A stretch of 64,000 nt of DNA, from positions 1 through 64,000 of the forward strand of contig NSIP01000002.1 in NCBI GenBank assembly GCA_002737725.1, read 5' to 3'. The notes under the pieces are model-generated. The model made no database searches, was not told the origin of the DNA, and was given only the letters and a program-made list of their open reading frames with translations. The stretch is from Rhodospirillaceae bacterium. GTDB taxonomy: Bacteria > Pseudomonadota > Alphaproteobacteria > Rhodospirillales > Rhodospirillaceae. Each line of letters begins with the position of its first letter. The stretch's first letter is position 1. This document shows, piece after piece, positions 18,044 through 26,984 of the stretch. The position numbers and the translations under genes are program-made.

Positions 18044-19149
18044 TCGTTCGTAAGGTTCTCGCGCTCGCGGGCGACGGAATCGGCCCTGAAGTTCTGGCGG
18101 CTACGCGCCGCGTGATGGATTGGTTTCAGGCCACAGGCCGCGCCAAGTTTGAAGTTACCGAAGGCCTCATCGGCGGGGCGTCGTACGACGTTCACAAAAC
18201 CCCACTGACCGACGAGACGTTGGCCCGCGCGAAGGCGTCTGATGCGGTCTTGTTCGCCTGTATCGGTGGCCCGCAGTGGGACCAGTTGCCCTACGATGTT
18301 CGTCCCGAAAAGGGGCTGCTTCGCTTACGCAAAGAAATGGGCCTGTTTGCCAACTTGCGCCCTGCCATCGTCATGGATGCTCTGGCCAGTGCATCGTCGT
18401 TGAAAACCGATCTGGTGCGCGGTTTGGATATCATGATCGTGCGCGAGTTGATTGGCGGCATTTATTTCGGCGAGCCGCGCGGGGTCGAGCAACTGCCCGA
18501 TGGCACGCGGCGCGGCTACAACACGCAAACCTATTCAACGCCTGAAATTTTACGCATCGCCCATGTGGCGTTTGACCTGGCGCGCAAACGCGGTAAACGC
18601 GTGTGCTCGGTCGACAAAGCCAACGTTATGGAAAGCGGCTTGGTCTGGCGCGAGGAAATCACCAAGCTGCGTAACGCGCAGTACCCCGATATCGAACTCA
18701 GTCACATGTACGTTGACAACTGCGCCATGCAGTTGGTGCGCACGCCCAAACAGTTCGATGTGATCGTGACCGATAATTTGTTTGGCGATATTTTGTCAGA
18801 CTTGGCCTCCATGCTCACCGGCTCCTTGGGCATGTTGCCCTCGGCTAGCTTAGGTGCGGTTGGTGCTGATGGTCGTCAGCCCGCCGTATATGAGCCCGTG
18901 CATGGTTCGGCGCCGGATATCACAGGCAAAGGCATCGCCAACCCGCTGGCGATGATTTTCTCTTTTGCCATGATGTTGCGATACTCGTTCAATCTTGGTG
19001 CCGATGCGGACCTGCTGGAAAAAGCAGCGCAGAATGTGTTGTCTGGTGGTGTGCGCACCGGCGACATCGCCGAGCCCGGTCAAACCCCCATCAGCACCAC
19101 AGCCATGGCCGATGCGGTTGTCGCGGAACTCGGGCGGCTTGCGAAATAA
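18040..19149 (+). CDS. leuB: 3-isopropylmalate dehydrogenase
   Basis: LeuB oxidatively decarboxylates 3-isopropylmalate with NAD+, giving 2-ketoisocaproate after decarboxylation. The 369-residue protein has [20 protein letters not shown] at the start, [20 protein letters not shown] for substrate binding, [14 protein letters not shown], the metal-ligand region [20 protein letters not shown], and [15 protein letters not shown] for NAD+ binding. Its start overlaps leuD, completing leuC-orf-leuD-leuB. Only 2 bases separate its stop from the convergent DUF962 gene. Confidence 0.97.
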   Translation: MIVRKVLALAGDGIGPEVLAATRRVMDWFQATGRAKFEVTEGLIGGASYDVHKTPLTDETLARAKASDAVLFACIGGPQWDQLPYDVRPEKGLLRLRKEMGLFANLRPAIVMDALASASSLKTDLVRGLDIMIVRELIGGIYFGEPRGVEQLPDGTRRGYNTQTYSTPEILRIAHVAFDLARKRGKRVCSVDKANVMESGLVWREEITKLRNAQYPDIELSHMYVDNCAMQLVRTPKQFDVIVTDNLFGDILSDLASMLTGSLGMLPSASLGAVGADGRQPAVYEPVHGSAPDITGKGIANPLAMIFSFAMMLRYSFNLGADADLLEKAAQNVLSGGVRTGDIAEPGQTPISTTAMADAVVAELGRLAK

Positions 19150-19151
19150 AT

Positions 19152-19478
19152 TTAGCGAACACCTATGGCATCAAGGTGATGTCGCATCTGCCCAGTCACG
19201 AATAATCCAAACATCGGAAAGTCACTGTAAAGCGACCACAGCGGATAGGTGAACGTGGCGGGGCGGTTGTTCTCGACAAAAAAGTGCGCGGCCCAGGCAA
19301 AGCCGTATCCGGCCAAAGGCATGCCGATCAGGTAAGTGGTATCGAGCGCGAGTCCTGCCACCAAGAAGACAAGCGCCAATCCTGTCCCTATATAATGTAA
19401 GCCGCGTGTGAGGGGCCTCGCATGCTCGCGCAGATAATAGGACCAGAAAGCGCTGTATTCTGCGATTTGTTCGCTTAT
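19152..19478 (-). CDS. DUF962 / Mpo1-like membrane protein without a standard start codon
   Basis: The frame encodes a complete small DUF962 protein of 108 residues: [38 protein letters not shown], a second membrane segment, then [19 protein letters not shown], the family's conserved His/Asn core, and [19 protein letters not shown]. Homologues begin with M-S-E just before this first block. Here the codon at that place (19476-19478) is ATA, and there is no ATG, GTG or TTG between it and the upstream in-frame TGA. The first standard start is a TTG 33 codons later, which would delete the conserved N-terminus. Either ATG has mutated to ATA and the gene is impaired, or ATA is used. Yeast Mpo1 in this family is a dioxygenase of 2-hydroxy fatty acids. 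Confidence 0.7.
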   Translation of the reverse strand: MSEQIAEYSAFWSYYLREHARPLTRGLHYIGTGLALVFLVAGLALDTTYLIGMPLAGYGFAWAAHFFVENNRPATFTYPLWSLYSDFPMFGLFVTGQMRHHLDAIGVR

Positions 19479-19588
19479 TTGTACCGTTGCGCCCTGTCTT
19501 GCGATTCAAGGTCTGGGGGGGTAGTTTGCCGCACCTTTGGCCGGGCCGACAATGCCCCACCCACATTCACCAGATCAGGATTGCCGCT

Positions 19589-20650
19589 ATGCCCGATACC
19601 GCACGCCCCTCCGCCAGCGATGGCTATGTCGTCGCCGTCATTGGCGCCACCGGCAACGTCGGCCGCGAGATCATGCAGACGCTAGTGGACCGCAATTTTC
19701 CGGTTTCAAAAATTTATGCCTTGGCGTCTGAACGCTCGGTCGGCTCGAAGGTATCCTTTGGCGATGATAAAATTCTGACGGTCCAAGATTTAGAGAAGTT
19801 CGACTTCAAGGGCGTGGATATTGCGCTGTCATCTCCCGGTGCGAAGGTCTCGGCCATCCACAGCCCGCGTGCGGCCAAAGCAGGTTGCGTGGTGATCGAC
19901 AACACTTCGCACTTCCGTATGGACCCCGATGTGCCCTTGGTGGTGCCTGAAGTCAACCCGCAAGACATCGCGCGTTACAAGAAGAAGGGCATTATTGCCA
20001 ATCCCAACTGCTCGACCATTCAAATGGTGGTGGCGTTGAAGCCGCTGCACGATGCTTTCAAAATTAAGCGCGTGGTGGTGTCGACTTATCAGTCCACCTC
20101 GGGCAAGGGCAAGGCGGCCATGGACGAACTGTTTAACCAAACCAAGGGCGTCTATGTGAATCAGTCTCCGCTTGATACGAAGTCGATCTTTACCAAGCAA
20201 ATCGCCTTCAACGTCATTCCGCACATCGACATTTTCCTGGACGACGGCTCCACCAAAGAGGAGTGGAAGATGGAAGTGGAGACCAAGAAGATTCTCGACG
20301 CCAGTATTCAAGTGCACGCCAATTGCGCCCGCGTTGGCACCTTTGTGGGCCATGCAGAGTACATCAATATCGAAACCGAACGCCCCATCAGCGAGCGTGA
20401 AGCGCGCCAAATTTTGTCCAAGGCGCCGGGAATCTCGGTGGTCGATCACCGCACTGACGAGGGCTATGTCACGCCGGCTGAAGTGGTGGGCGAAGACTCG
20501 GTTTACATCTCGCGCATTCGCAAAGACCGCAGCGTGCCCAACGGTCTGTCGATGTGGGTGGTGGCCGATAACCTGCGCAAAGGTGCGGCGCTGAACGCCG
20601 TGCAAATCGCTGAAGTGTTGGTGCGCGATTACCTGAGTGTGAACGCTTAA
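19589..20650 (+). CDS. asd: Aspartate-semialdehyde dehydrogenase
   Basis: Asd reduces aspartyl phosphate to the semialdehyde, the branch point to lysine/DAP, threonine and methionine. The 353-residue protein has the NADPH loop VVAVIGATGNVGREIMQTL, the phosphate site LSSPGAKVS, and the catalytic cysteine in NPNCSTIQMVVALKPLHD. The C-terminal domain has ERPISEREARQIL. The ATG at 19589 (MPDTARPSASDG) fits homologues; an upstream in-frame start would add 34 atypical residues. It is convergent with the LysE-type gene, with only 4 bases between stops. Confidence 0.96.
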   Translation: MPDTARPSASDGYVVAVIGATGNVGREIMQTLVDRNFPVSKIYALASERSVGSKVSFGDDKILTVQDLEKFDFKGVDIALSSPGAKVSAIHSPRAAKAGCVVIDNTSHFRMDPDVPLVVPEVNPQDIARYKKKGIIANPNCSTIQMVVALKPLHDAFKIKRVVVSTYQSTSGKGKAAMDELFNQTKGVYVNQSPLDTKSIFTKQIAFNVIPHIDIFLDDGSTKEEWKMEVETKKILDASIQVHANCARVGTFVGHAEYINIETERPISEREARQILSKAPGISVVDHRTDEGYVTPAEVVGEDSVYISRIRKDRSVPNGLSMWVVADNLRKGAALNAVQIAEVLVRDYLSVNA

Positions 20651-20654
20651 ATTT

Positions 20655-21287
20655 TCAGCGCAATGCGTTGATCGCAGCGACGGCTACGACGACTAGGCCG
20701 ACGACGCCAATCACGATGCCTTCGATTTTATTTAATCGCTGCAGGCTCTCGATTCCAAATCGATGCCGAAACAGGCGCGTGACGGCGCTGAGAAAGCTCC
20801 ACCATAAAATCGAGCCACTAAACACACCGGTCACCAACATCCACACTGATTGACGGGTGCTGGCAGGGCCAAGGGCTGCGAACAGGCCTAGCGCACCCAG
20901 GAAGGTGGCCGGGTTGGCAATCGACAACGTGAAGGCTTTGGCAAGGTCGCGCCAGAGTTGCTGGAACTCAAGGCCCGGTGTGGCGTCTTTCGGCTGTGCA
21001 AAATAGATAGCCGCCCCCAGTCCCGTAATGATGAGGCCGCCCGCCAACCCCAACTCGGTTTGGTACGACATCACAATCGTCGCGATCAGTGTCAGGCCTA
21101 GCCCGGCGATGGCACCGAAGATGGCATCAACCGTGGCTGAGCCCAGCCCCACGGCCATGGCGCGGGCCCATTCACCTCTCATCGCCCGTTTGACGCACAT
21201 CACGCCCACCGCACCTACGGGTGCGGCCATCAGCAAGCCCATGATCAATCCGCGCAAGAAAGGAATTTCTGTGATGGAATCAAACAT
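20655..21287 (-). CDS. LysE/RhtB family exporter
   Basis: A 210-residue inner-membrane protein with six hydrophobic segments, a pattern of LysE-type amino-acid exporters. The first helix carries the family signature around FLRGLIMGLLMAAPVGAVGV, and a later segment has LSIANPATFLGALGLFA, the conserved N-P-x-x motif in helix 4. The substrate cannot be told. I chose the ATG at 21287 (MFDSITEI); a TTG five codons upstream is possible. It stands alone, convergent with asd and divergent from the CoA-ester lyase gene. Confidence 0.85.
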   Translation of the reverse strand: MFDSITEIPFLRGLIMGLLMAAPVGAVGVMCVKRAMRGEWARAMAVGLGSATVDAIFGAIAGLGLTLIATIVMSYQTELGLAGGLIITGLGAAIYFAQPKDATPGLEFQQLWRDLAKAFTLSIANPATFLGALGLFAALGPASTRQSVWMLVTGVFSGSILWWSFLSAVTRLFRHRFGIESLQRLNKIEGIVIGVVGLVVVAVAAINALR

Positions 21288-21417
21288 TCGTGATGGAACC
21301 AAACAACAGCAAGGCTAAGTTATAGCTCAACTGAACTATTCGCCAAGGCGCGGCTAGACCAATACCCACAACCTCAGATACTTAAGCTCAACCCCATTTG
21401 ATTCGGATCATTGCGTT

Positions 21418-22302
21418 ATGCCGTTTGTCTCTCGCCCACGTCGCAGCATGCTTTATATGCCCGCCTCCAATGCGCGCGCCTTGGAGAAAGCCAAAAACAT
21501 TCCTGCCGATGGTATAATCTTTGATTTGGAAGATGCGGTTGCGCCCGATGCGAAGCCCGCTGCACGCGCTGCCGCCGTGGCGGCCGTAAAATCAAAGTCC
21601 TATGGGCGGCGTGAAGTGATGATCCGCGCCAACGCGCTCGACACACCTTGGAGCCGCGATGACTTGCAGGCGATTGCCACATCAGGTGCTGATGGCGTGG
21701 TTCTACCCAAGGTCAACGACGCCAATGGTGTGCGCACCGCCGTTGCTATTTTGAAAGGTGCCGGCGCCCCCGATGAGATGGGGTTGTGGGCCATGATCGA
21801 AACGCCGCTGGGCGTCATCAATGCGCGCGAGATTGCGGCGGCTTCTCCACGAGTGGCGGGTTTGTGTGTGGGCACGGCAGATCTAGCCAAAGACTTACAC
21901 TGCGCGCATCCGGCTGATCGCGCACCGATGTTGATGGCGCTGCAAACCGCCGTCATGGTCGCGCGCGCCTTTGGCTTGTACGTGCTCGATGGTGTGCACG
22001 TGGATTTGGATGATGCCGTTGGATACGAGGCCGCCTGTCGCCAAGGCCGCGCGCTGGGCTTTGACGGCAAAACACTGATCCACCCCATGCAAGTCGATGT
22101 GGCCAACGCTGTCTTCGCGCCCGGTACTGACGAAATCGAACGAGCCAAACGCATTGTCGCCGCGCACGAAGACGCGGCTGCCAAAGGCCATGGCGTCACA
22201 TTGCTGGACGGTCGGTTGGTTGAGGTGCTGCATGTGGCTGAAGCCAAACGGCTGCTGGCGTTTGCCGATGACATCGCGGCGCTTCAGTCGGCGAATGCTT
22301 AA
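21418..22302 (+). CDS. CoA ester lyase (HpcH/HpaI, CitE/malyl-CoA lyase-like)
   Basis: A 294-residue TIM-barrel protein of the HpcH/HpaI aldolase family, CitE-like branch. Motifs: RRSMLYMPASNARALEKAKN with the CoA-binding Arg, GIIFDLEDAVAPD with metal-site Glu and Asp, MIETPLGVINAREIA with the second metal Glu, and GFDGKTLIHPMQ near the end. Family members cleave or form malyl-CoA, citryl-CoA, citramalyl-CoA or beta-methylmalyl-CoA, or act as malyl-CoA thioesterases. No citDF or alpha subunit is nearby, so a stand-alone CoA-ester lyase or thioesterase is likely. It is 2 bases upstream of the LLM gene, probably the same transcript. Confidence 0.85.
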   Translation: MPFVSRPRRSMLYMPASNARALEKAKNIPADGIIFDLEDAVAPDAKPAARAAAVAAVKSKSYGRREVMIRANALDTPWSRDDLQAIATSGADGVVLPKVNDANGVRTAVAILKGAGAPDEMGLWAMIETPLGVINAREIAAASPRVAGLCVGTADLAKDLHCAHPADRAPMLMALQTAVMVARAFGLYVLDGVHVDLDDAVGYEAACRQGRALGFDGKTLIHPMQVDVANAVFAPGTDEIERAKRIVAAHEDAAAKGHGVTLLDGRLVEVLHVAEAKRLLAFADDIAALQSANA

Positions 22303-22304
22303 AC

Positions 22305-23315
22305 ATGTCGCTCACACTTTCGGTTCTTGACCAATCGCCTGTGCGTTCCGGGGGCACGGCGTTCGACGCCGTCGAAGAGACGGTTCAGCTTGCCCAAGCC
22401 ACCGAAAAACTTGGCTATCACCGTTATTGGCTGGCCGAGCATCATGGCACCGAAGGGTTGGCGGGCTGTTCGCCCGAAATTCTCATCGCGCGCGTGGCGG
22501 CCGCCACCAAAACCATGCGTATTGGTTCAGGTGGCGTGATGCTGTCGCACTATAGCCCGCTGAAGGTCGCTGAAAACTTCGCACTGCTGCAAACCATGTA
22601 CCCGGGCCGCATCGATTTAGGGGTGGGCCGCGCGCCCGGTGGCGATTATCTGACATCTGTTGCCATGCAATACGGCTCGGAGATTGGCGTAGAGTACTAC
22701 CCCACCAAAATCATCGACCTCAAAGCGTTCCTGACGGGCACGACGCCCGCCAACAAAGCGCTTGAGCGCGTGAAGGTGACGCCGCGCCCAGCCGTGCCAC
22801 CTGAAATTTGGCTATTAGGATCGTCGGACGAAAGCGCAAAACTTGCCGCTATGTTTGGCTTGCCGTTTGCTTTTGCCCATTTCATCAATCCCGTGGGTGC
22901 CGCAAAAATTCTGCGCGGCTATACCGAGAACTTCCAACCTTCAGATGTTCTTGCCCATCCCAAAGCCGCCATGTGTGTCGGTGCCATTTGTGCGGAAACC
23001 CAAGCCGAGGCTGATCGTTTGGCGCTCTCGCGTGGCCTATGGCGGGTCATGTTAGATAAAGGCGCGCTTGGCCCATACCCCACGCCGGAAGAGGCCGCAG
23101 CTTATCCTTACACGGAAGCCGAGCGCCGCACGGCCGAGAAGTCCAAACGCACCGCGATCATTGGTGATCTGCTCACCGTCAAAGCGGGGCTGGAAACCAT
23201 GGCGACTGATCATGGTGTGGAAGAAATGATGGTGGTCACCATCTGTCACGATTTCAAGGCGCGAATGAGGTCTTACGAACTCATTGCCGAAGCCTTCAAA
23301 TTACCGCAGCCTTAA
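22305..23315 (+). CDS. LLM-class (luciferase-like) flavin oxidoreductase
   Basis: A 336-residue single-component luciferase-like monooxygenase homologue of the MsnO8 type. It starts LSVLDQSPVRSGGTAFDAV, has YWLAEHHGTEGLAGCSPEI, IRIGSGG-like MRIGSGGVMLSHYSPLKVAE, and PGRIDLGVGRAPGGD, which are the flavin and beta-barrel core motifs. These enzymes use FMNH2 or F420 from a separate reductase; the substrate is unknown. It starts 2 bases after the CoA-ester lyase stop, and the VOC-family gene follows 23 bases later. Confidence 0.85.
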   Translation: MSLTLSVLDQSPVRSGGTAFDAVEETVQLAQATEKLGYHRYWLAEHHGTEGLAGCSPEILIARVAAATKTMRIGSGGVMLSHYSPLKVAENFALLQTMYPGRIDLGVGRAPGGDYLTSVAMQYGSEIGVEYYPTKIIDLKAFLTGTTPANKALERVKVTPRPAVPPEIWLLGSSDESAKLAAMFGLPFAFAHFINPVGAAKILRGYTENFQPSDVLAHPKAAMCVGAICAETQAEADRLALSRGLWRVMLDKGALGPYPTPEEAAAYPYTEAERRTAEKSKRTAIIGDLLTVKAGLETMATDHGVEEMMVVTICHDFKARMRSYELIAEAFKLPQP

Positions 23316-23338
23316 CCTGCATTACACAGGAGAACCCC

Positions 23339-23854
23339 ATGCCCGTCAGTCAAATGGTCCGCGCAGCACTTATGGTTTCAAATTTGGACCAGAGCCGCGA
23401 CTTCTATACACAAGTCCTCGGCCTCACTGAAGTCTACACAGAAGGCGAAGCCAAAGGCGGCAATATGCATGCGCTGATTGGCATGCCTGATACCGTCACG
23501 ACGCGCGTGTGCATTTTGAAAGTTCCCGGCAAGCCAGCTTATGGCATGGTCGGGCTGTTCGAGGTTAAAAATCCGTCGCCGCCGAACATTCAACGTCACA
23601 ACAGCAGCTCAAATATTGGCGAGCTGTGTATGGTGTTTTATTGCGATAATCTCGACCCCATTCATAAGGCCGCCAAGGCGCGCGGGCTCACAATTGTCGC
23701 AGCCCCTGTTCAACTACGCGTGCGCGGCCACATCAAGCAACGCGAGATGACACTACGCGGGCCTGATGGCGAAAAAATAAATCTCATCGAATGGGATTTG
23801 GCCAAAGCCGATGCGGGTGATCGACCCGAAAAATGGCCGGGCGTACCGGAGTAA
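23339..23854 (+). CDS. VOC (glyoxalase/dioxygenase fold) family protein
   Basis: A 171-residue protein with two beta-alpha-beta-beta-beta modules of the vicinal oxygen chelate fold: module 1 begins RAALMVSNLDQSRDFYTQVL, module 2 is around ELCMVFYCDNLDPIHKAAKA and REMTLRGPDGEKINLIEW. Members are glyoxalases, dioxygenases or resistance proteins; I cannot assign a substrate. A strong GGAGA precedes the ATG. It ends 4 bases before the convergent hypothetical gene. Confidence 0.82.
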   Translation: MPVSQMVRAALMVSNLDQSRDFYTQVLGLTEVYTEGEAKGGNMHALIGMPDTVTTRVCILKVPGKPAYGMVGLFEVKNPSPPNIQRHNSSSNIGELCMVFYCDNLDPIHKAAKARGLTIVAAPVQLRVRGHIKQREMTLRGPDGEKINLIEWDLAKADAGDRPEKWPGVPE

Positions 23855-23858
23855 GGGT

Positions 23859-24212
23859 TTACGGAACTTTCGGCCCGTCGGGCTCCGCCTGCCCGGCACT
23901 TAGAGCTTCGGATTGCTCACGTAGCGTGAAGAACACGCGGTCGATGAATTTCTTTTTTTCGTCTTCAACAATCGCGCGTTGTTCGGGCGTAAAAGCATAT
24001 CCCTCAATGTCATCGCCGAGGATTACGCCCTTTTTTGCAGCCGTCGCCTCAACCGTTGCAAGGCGTTCTTTCACCACCCAAAGCTCTTGAGCCAGCGTCA
24101 TGCAGATCGAAACTAGCTCATCGACGCCCTGGGCGCCGAAGAAGCGCAACTGCTTACCCTTCACGCCGTGACGCAGCTTGGTCTTTGATTTTTTGGCTTT
24201 GACCGCGAACAT
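23859..24212 (-). CDS. Hypothetical charged helical protein
   Basis: A 117-residue protein with no signal peptide or membrane segment. It starts MFAVKAKKSKTKLRHGVKGK (very basic), then a heptad-like helical segment around VSICMTLAQELWVVKERLAT, then an acidic half and KKKFIDRVFFTLREQSEA before a Pro/Gly end. I do not recognise a family. The ATG at 24212 is chosen because it lies 10 bases after the stop of the upstream methyltransferase gene; a start further upstream would overlap it. It is the last gene of the leftward seven-gene block. Confidence 0.65.
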   Translation of the reverse strand: MFAVKAKKSKTKLRHGVKGKQLRFFGAQGVDELVSICMTLAQELWVVKERLATVEATAAKKGVILGDDIEGYAFTPEQRAIVEDEKKKFIDRVFFTLREQSEALSAGQAEPDGPKVP

Positions 24213-24222
24213 AACAGACGCC

Positions 24223-25425
24223 TTATTTCCAAGCCCCGAACGTAAACCACTGCACGCCGTCAACCAATCGGCCCATGTGGTTTTCGCCTTTGTTATCTAA
24301 CTTAGCGTCGGCGACGGCTTTGGCAATGGCGGCGTCGCCGTAAAAATTCAGGCTTGGCGCGACGTATTGGAAGCACTTGCCCTTCTTAAATCCAGCAGCC
24401 ACGCATTCTTCCTGCGGGTCGGAATCGCGAAAGGCTTTATAGAAGGGCTCTTTGTTATAAAAGCTGTCCCAGTCCAGATAAAAACTGTCGTAGGCAGATA
24501 ACATTGAGTTTGGCGGCAGTTCGTAATGCAGCATCACGCCGCCGGGCTTGAGCATGCGGTAGGCTTCTTTAAAAATCGCGCGAATATTTTTCTTCGGAAT
24601 CTCGTGCAGGAACATGCACGAATAAATGACATCAAAGGACTCATCGGCAAAGCCCGTGTGCTCGGCATCTTTCTGCGCAAAGTGTGTGCTCACCCCGTAA
24701 CTTTGCGCGCGGCCATGGGCATAGCGAACGGATGGCGCACCCACATCGATGCCCGTCACCTCGGCTTGGGGGTAGCGCTCTTTCCATGGCAACGTGGAAT
24801 GCCCCAGCGTGCAGCCCATGTCTAAAATCGCCTTGGGCTTGAAGTCAGGGTACCGCTTGGTGAAATACGTCGACACGGATTGGGTAATGTCATCCATGCG
24901 CTCGCCCAAGAACCCCATGGCGAACACCGATAGGCCGTTGTCGTAAATCGCGCCTTGACTGACATCGTCGGGCATATGTTCTTCGTGGTAATTACCCGGC
25001 ATCAGATGCACATCAAGCTCGGCTGTGTAGCGCGGGATCGACAGCTTGGGGTCCACCGTCAGCGTGCCGTTGGCCTTTTGGGTTGATTGAGAAAGGATTT
25101 TTGTTTTGGCCACCAGCTCTTCAGATTCGCGCTCGATTCCAGGAATGACGCTGCGCCACACCATTTCCTGCGTGTTACAGCGCATCGACGAATAGAATTT
25201 GAAGATCGTCTCGCTTTTCAACGCCTTGTGAATTTCCGGCGCGGTCTTGGGCGCACGGTTTTTTTTCTTCTTAAAGTTTGGCGCGACCTTGTTGTCGTAA
25301 ACCGTGCGCATATTGCTCGATAAACTATTGAGCACATAGGTGCGCATGCCCGAGACGAAGTGTTGGCGCGCAAGTTCGTCTCGGCTGTAGTCCACTTTCA
25401 GGTCGTGGTTGACGTTTTCGGTCAT
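24223..25425 (-). CDS. Class I SAM-dependent methyltransferase with N-terminal extension
   Basis: A 400-residue protein. Residues from about 200 form a Rossmann methyltransferase core: ILDMGCTLGHSTLPWKERYP (motif I), VTGIDVGAPSVRYAH, DAEHTGFADESFDVIYSCMF and YRMLKPGGVMLHYE, as in UbiE/Methyltransf_11 enzymes. The first about 190 residues are a separate helical region (from DYSRDELARQHFVSGMRTYV) not found in simple methyltransferases. No signal peptide is seen, so it is probably cytoplasmic. ATG at 25425 follows GGGAG. It lies 37 bases after the fifth paralogue of the secreted family on the same strand, so it is likely expressed with them; the substrate is unknown. Confidence 0.8.
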   Translation of the reverse strand: MTENVNHDLKVDYSRDELARQHFVSGMRTYVLNSLSSNMRTVYDNKVAPNFKKKKNRAPKTAPEIHKALKSETIFKFYSSMRCNTQEMVWRSVIPGIERESEELVAKTKILSQSTQKANGTLTVDPKLSIPRYTAELDVHLMPGNYHEEHMPDDVSQGAIYDNGLSVFAMGFLGERMDDITQSVSTYFTKRYPDFKPKAILDMGCTLGHSTLPWKERYPQAEVTGIDVGAPSVRYAHGRAQSYGVSTHFAQKDAEHTGFADESFDVIYSCMFLHEIPKKNIRAIFKEAYRMLKPGGVMLHYELPPNSMLSAYDSFYLDWDSFYNKEPFYKAFRDSDPQEECVAAGFKKGKCFQYVAPSLNFYGDAAIAKAVADAKLDNKGENHMGRLVDGVQWFTFGAWK

Positions 25426-25462
25426 GGGCAATCTCCCGGCGTTTCGTGCTTTGTCACCAAGG

Positions 25463-26236
25463 CTAGTCCTGCGCTGGTGGCGGTTCAAGCTTCACCAATT
25501 CATACACCCTGTCGGCGGGCGTCCAGAGGAATTTGACCATGATGGAATCGGGGTCTGTCACATAGATATCTACCGCGTTATCAATTTTAAAGTGGTCGGT
25601 CTGGAAGGCCCCTGCGGGCGTGGTCACTTTTTCAGGCCCTAAGTACTCTAGTTTTTGTGTGTAAAGACGCCCCAGCAGGGCTTGCGGCCCGGCGGCCCCG
25701 GCATCCATGTCGTAGACGGTGATGGTTTGCACGCCGCCTTTTTTCTTGTCGTAATAACCCATGTGCCAGGCATCGGTGCTTAAAGGGTGTGGAATGAAAG
25801 AGAAATTCTCCGGCACTTTTACATTCTGTGTCAGCATGCCGTTGGGCGTGTTGGCCACAGCATTCAGTTGATCGCCCAGGACCGTAAATAACCCCGAGCC
25901 CTTCCACTTCCCGCCCACCCAGTACAACAAGTACGCCTCTAAAGGTCGAAAGTTGGCATCGACACGATAAGTCACATGGCGCTGGACACCGGGGCTGCCA
26001 TAGCGGTTCAAGGCCTGCATGGTCCGCGAGCCGTCGGGGTGAACGCTGAGGTTCCAGTTCTCGCCACCCAGCAGGGCGCCCGTGCTCAGCACTTTATAAA
26101 CAATGGTTCCCTTGGCGCCGCGCACCACGTTGGCATTAGCACCGCCAATGGTGGGGTTGGGCTCGGTCTGCGCTGCCAGCGAACCAGTCCAGGCCAACAT
26201 TATTGTTGTCGCTAAAACGCGCGCCGTGATCTTCAT
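25463..26236 (-). CDS. Secreted array protein E (paralogue 5 of 5)
   Basis: A 257-residue protein with a signal peptide ending SLAAQ. Shared family blocks: NANVVRGAKGTIVYKV, LSVHPDGSRTM, VQRHVTYRVDANFRPLEAYL, a HPLSTDAWHMGYYDKKKGGV segment, VTTPAGAFQTDHFKI and DPDSIMVKFLW. Most similar to paralogue D. The fold is probably all-beta; the 'PAG-F-T-D-H' block resembles DUF3108-type envelope proteins, but that is inference. Its ATG overlaps the paralogue D stop (26233-26236). Confidence 0.8.
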   Translation of the reverse strand: MKITARVLATTIMLAWTGSLAAQTEPNPTIGGANANVVRGAKGTIVYKVLSTGALLGGENWNLSVHPDGSRTMQALNRYGSPGVQRHVTYRVDANFRPLEAYLLYWVGGKWKGSGLFTVLGDQLNAVANTPNGMLTQNVKVPENFSFIPHPLSTDAWHMGYYDKKKGGVQTITVYDMDAGAAGPQALLGRLYTQKLEYLGPEKVTTPAGAFQTDHFKIDNAVDIYVTDPDSIMVKFLWTPADRVYELVKLEPPPAQD

Positions 26237-26976
26237 GGTCCGCGCCTAGTCTCGACCAAATAGTGTTCGCGGTCGATGGATGGGTAAATAAACTTCACCA
26301 GCATGCCGTCTGGGCTGGTGACAAAAATATCGACCACGTCTTCGATGCGATAGTGATCGGTCGCAAACGTGCCCGCAGGCACGCTGACACTCTCTGGCCC
26401 CACGTAGGTCAGGCGATAGGACATCAACTTGCCCAGCAGCGCCGTTGGGCCTTCGCCTGTCGCATTAAAGTTGTACGCCGGGATGGCCTGCGCGCCGCCT
26501 TTGGCTTTATCGTACAGCATGGCCCGCCATGAATCAGTGGCGAGAACATGGGGCACCACAGCAAGCGTGTCGCCGATCTCAAAGGTTTGAGATTGATCGC
26601 CATAGGGCGTGTTGGCGGTGACAGTGAGGGTTTTGTCTTTCGCTCTGACGAACGCCGACCCACGCCATTGTCCATCGAACCAATAGAGGGCGTATGCATC
26701 AAGGGGTTTGAATGACGCATCAACACGTTGCACGACGTGGCGCTGAACATTGCGCGGTGCGTATTGCACAGTCGCGGACATTGTCCGCGATCCATCGGGG
26801 TGAACCGACAGCCGCCACGTCTCGTAGCCATTCACTACGCCGGTACTTTTCACGCGGTACGCAATCGTGCCTGTGGCCCAACGGGTGATGTTACTATTGG
26901 CTGTGGGCACGGGCTCGCTGGCGGCAGCAGAACCCGCTGCAATCAGCACAAGGCAAGCGAAGACCAGTCGAGCCAT
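26233..26976 (-). CDS. Secreted array protein D (paralogue 4 of 5)
   Basis: A 247-residue protein with signal peptide (LVFACLVLIAAGSAAASEPV). Blocks: NSNITRWATGTIAYRVKSTG, WRLSVHPDGSRTM, VQRHVVQRVDASFKPLDAYA, GQWRGSA, VPHVLATDSWRAMLYDKAKG, VSVPAGTFATDHYRI, FVTSPDGMLVKFIYPSIDRE. Closest to paralogue E, sharing 'STG' and 'VQRHV' features absent from A-C. There is no catalytic motif I can name. It overlaps paralogue E by 4 bases and starts 8 bases after paralogue C ends. Confidence 0.8.
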   Translation of the reverse strand: MARLVFACLVLIAAGSAAASEPVPTANSNITRWATGTIAYRVKSTGVVNGYETWRLSVHPDGSRTMSATVQYAPRNVQRHVVQRVDASFKPLDAYALYWFDGQWRGSAFVRAKDKTLTVTANTPYGDQSQTFEIGDTLAVVPHVLATDSWRAMLYDKAKGGAQAIPAYNFNATGEGPTALLGKLMSYRLTYVGPESVSVPAGTFATDHYRIEDVVDIFVTSPDGMLVKFIYPSIDREHYLVETRRGP

Positions 26977-26984
26977 TGTGCGGC

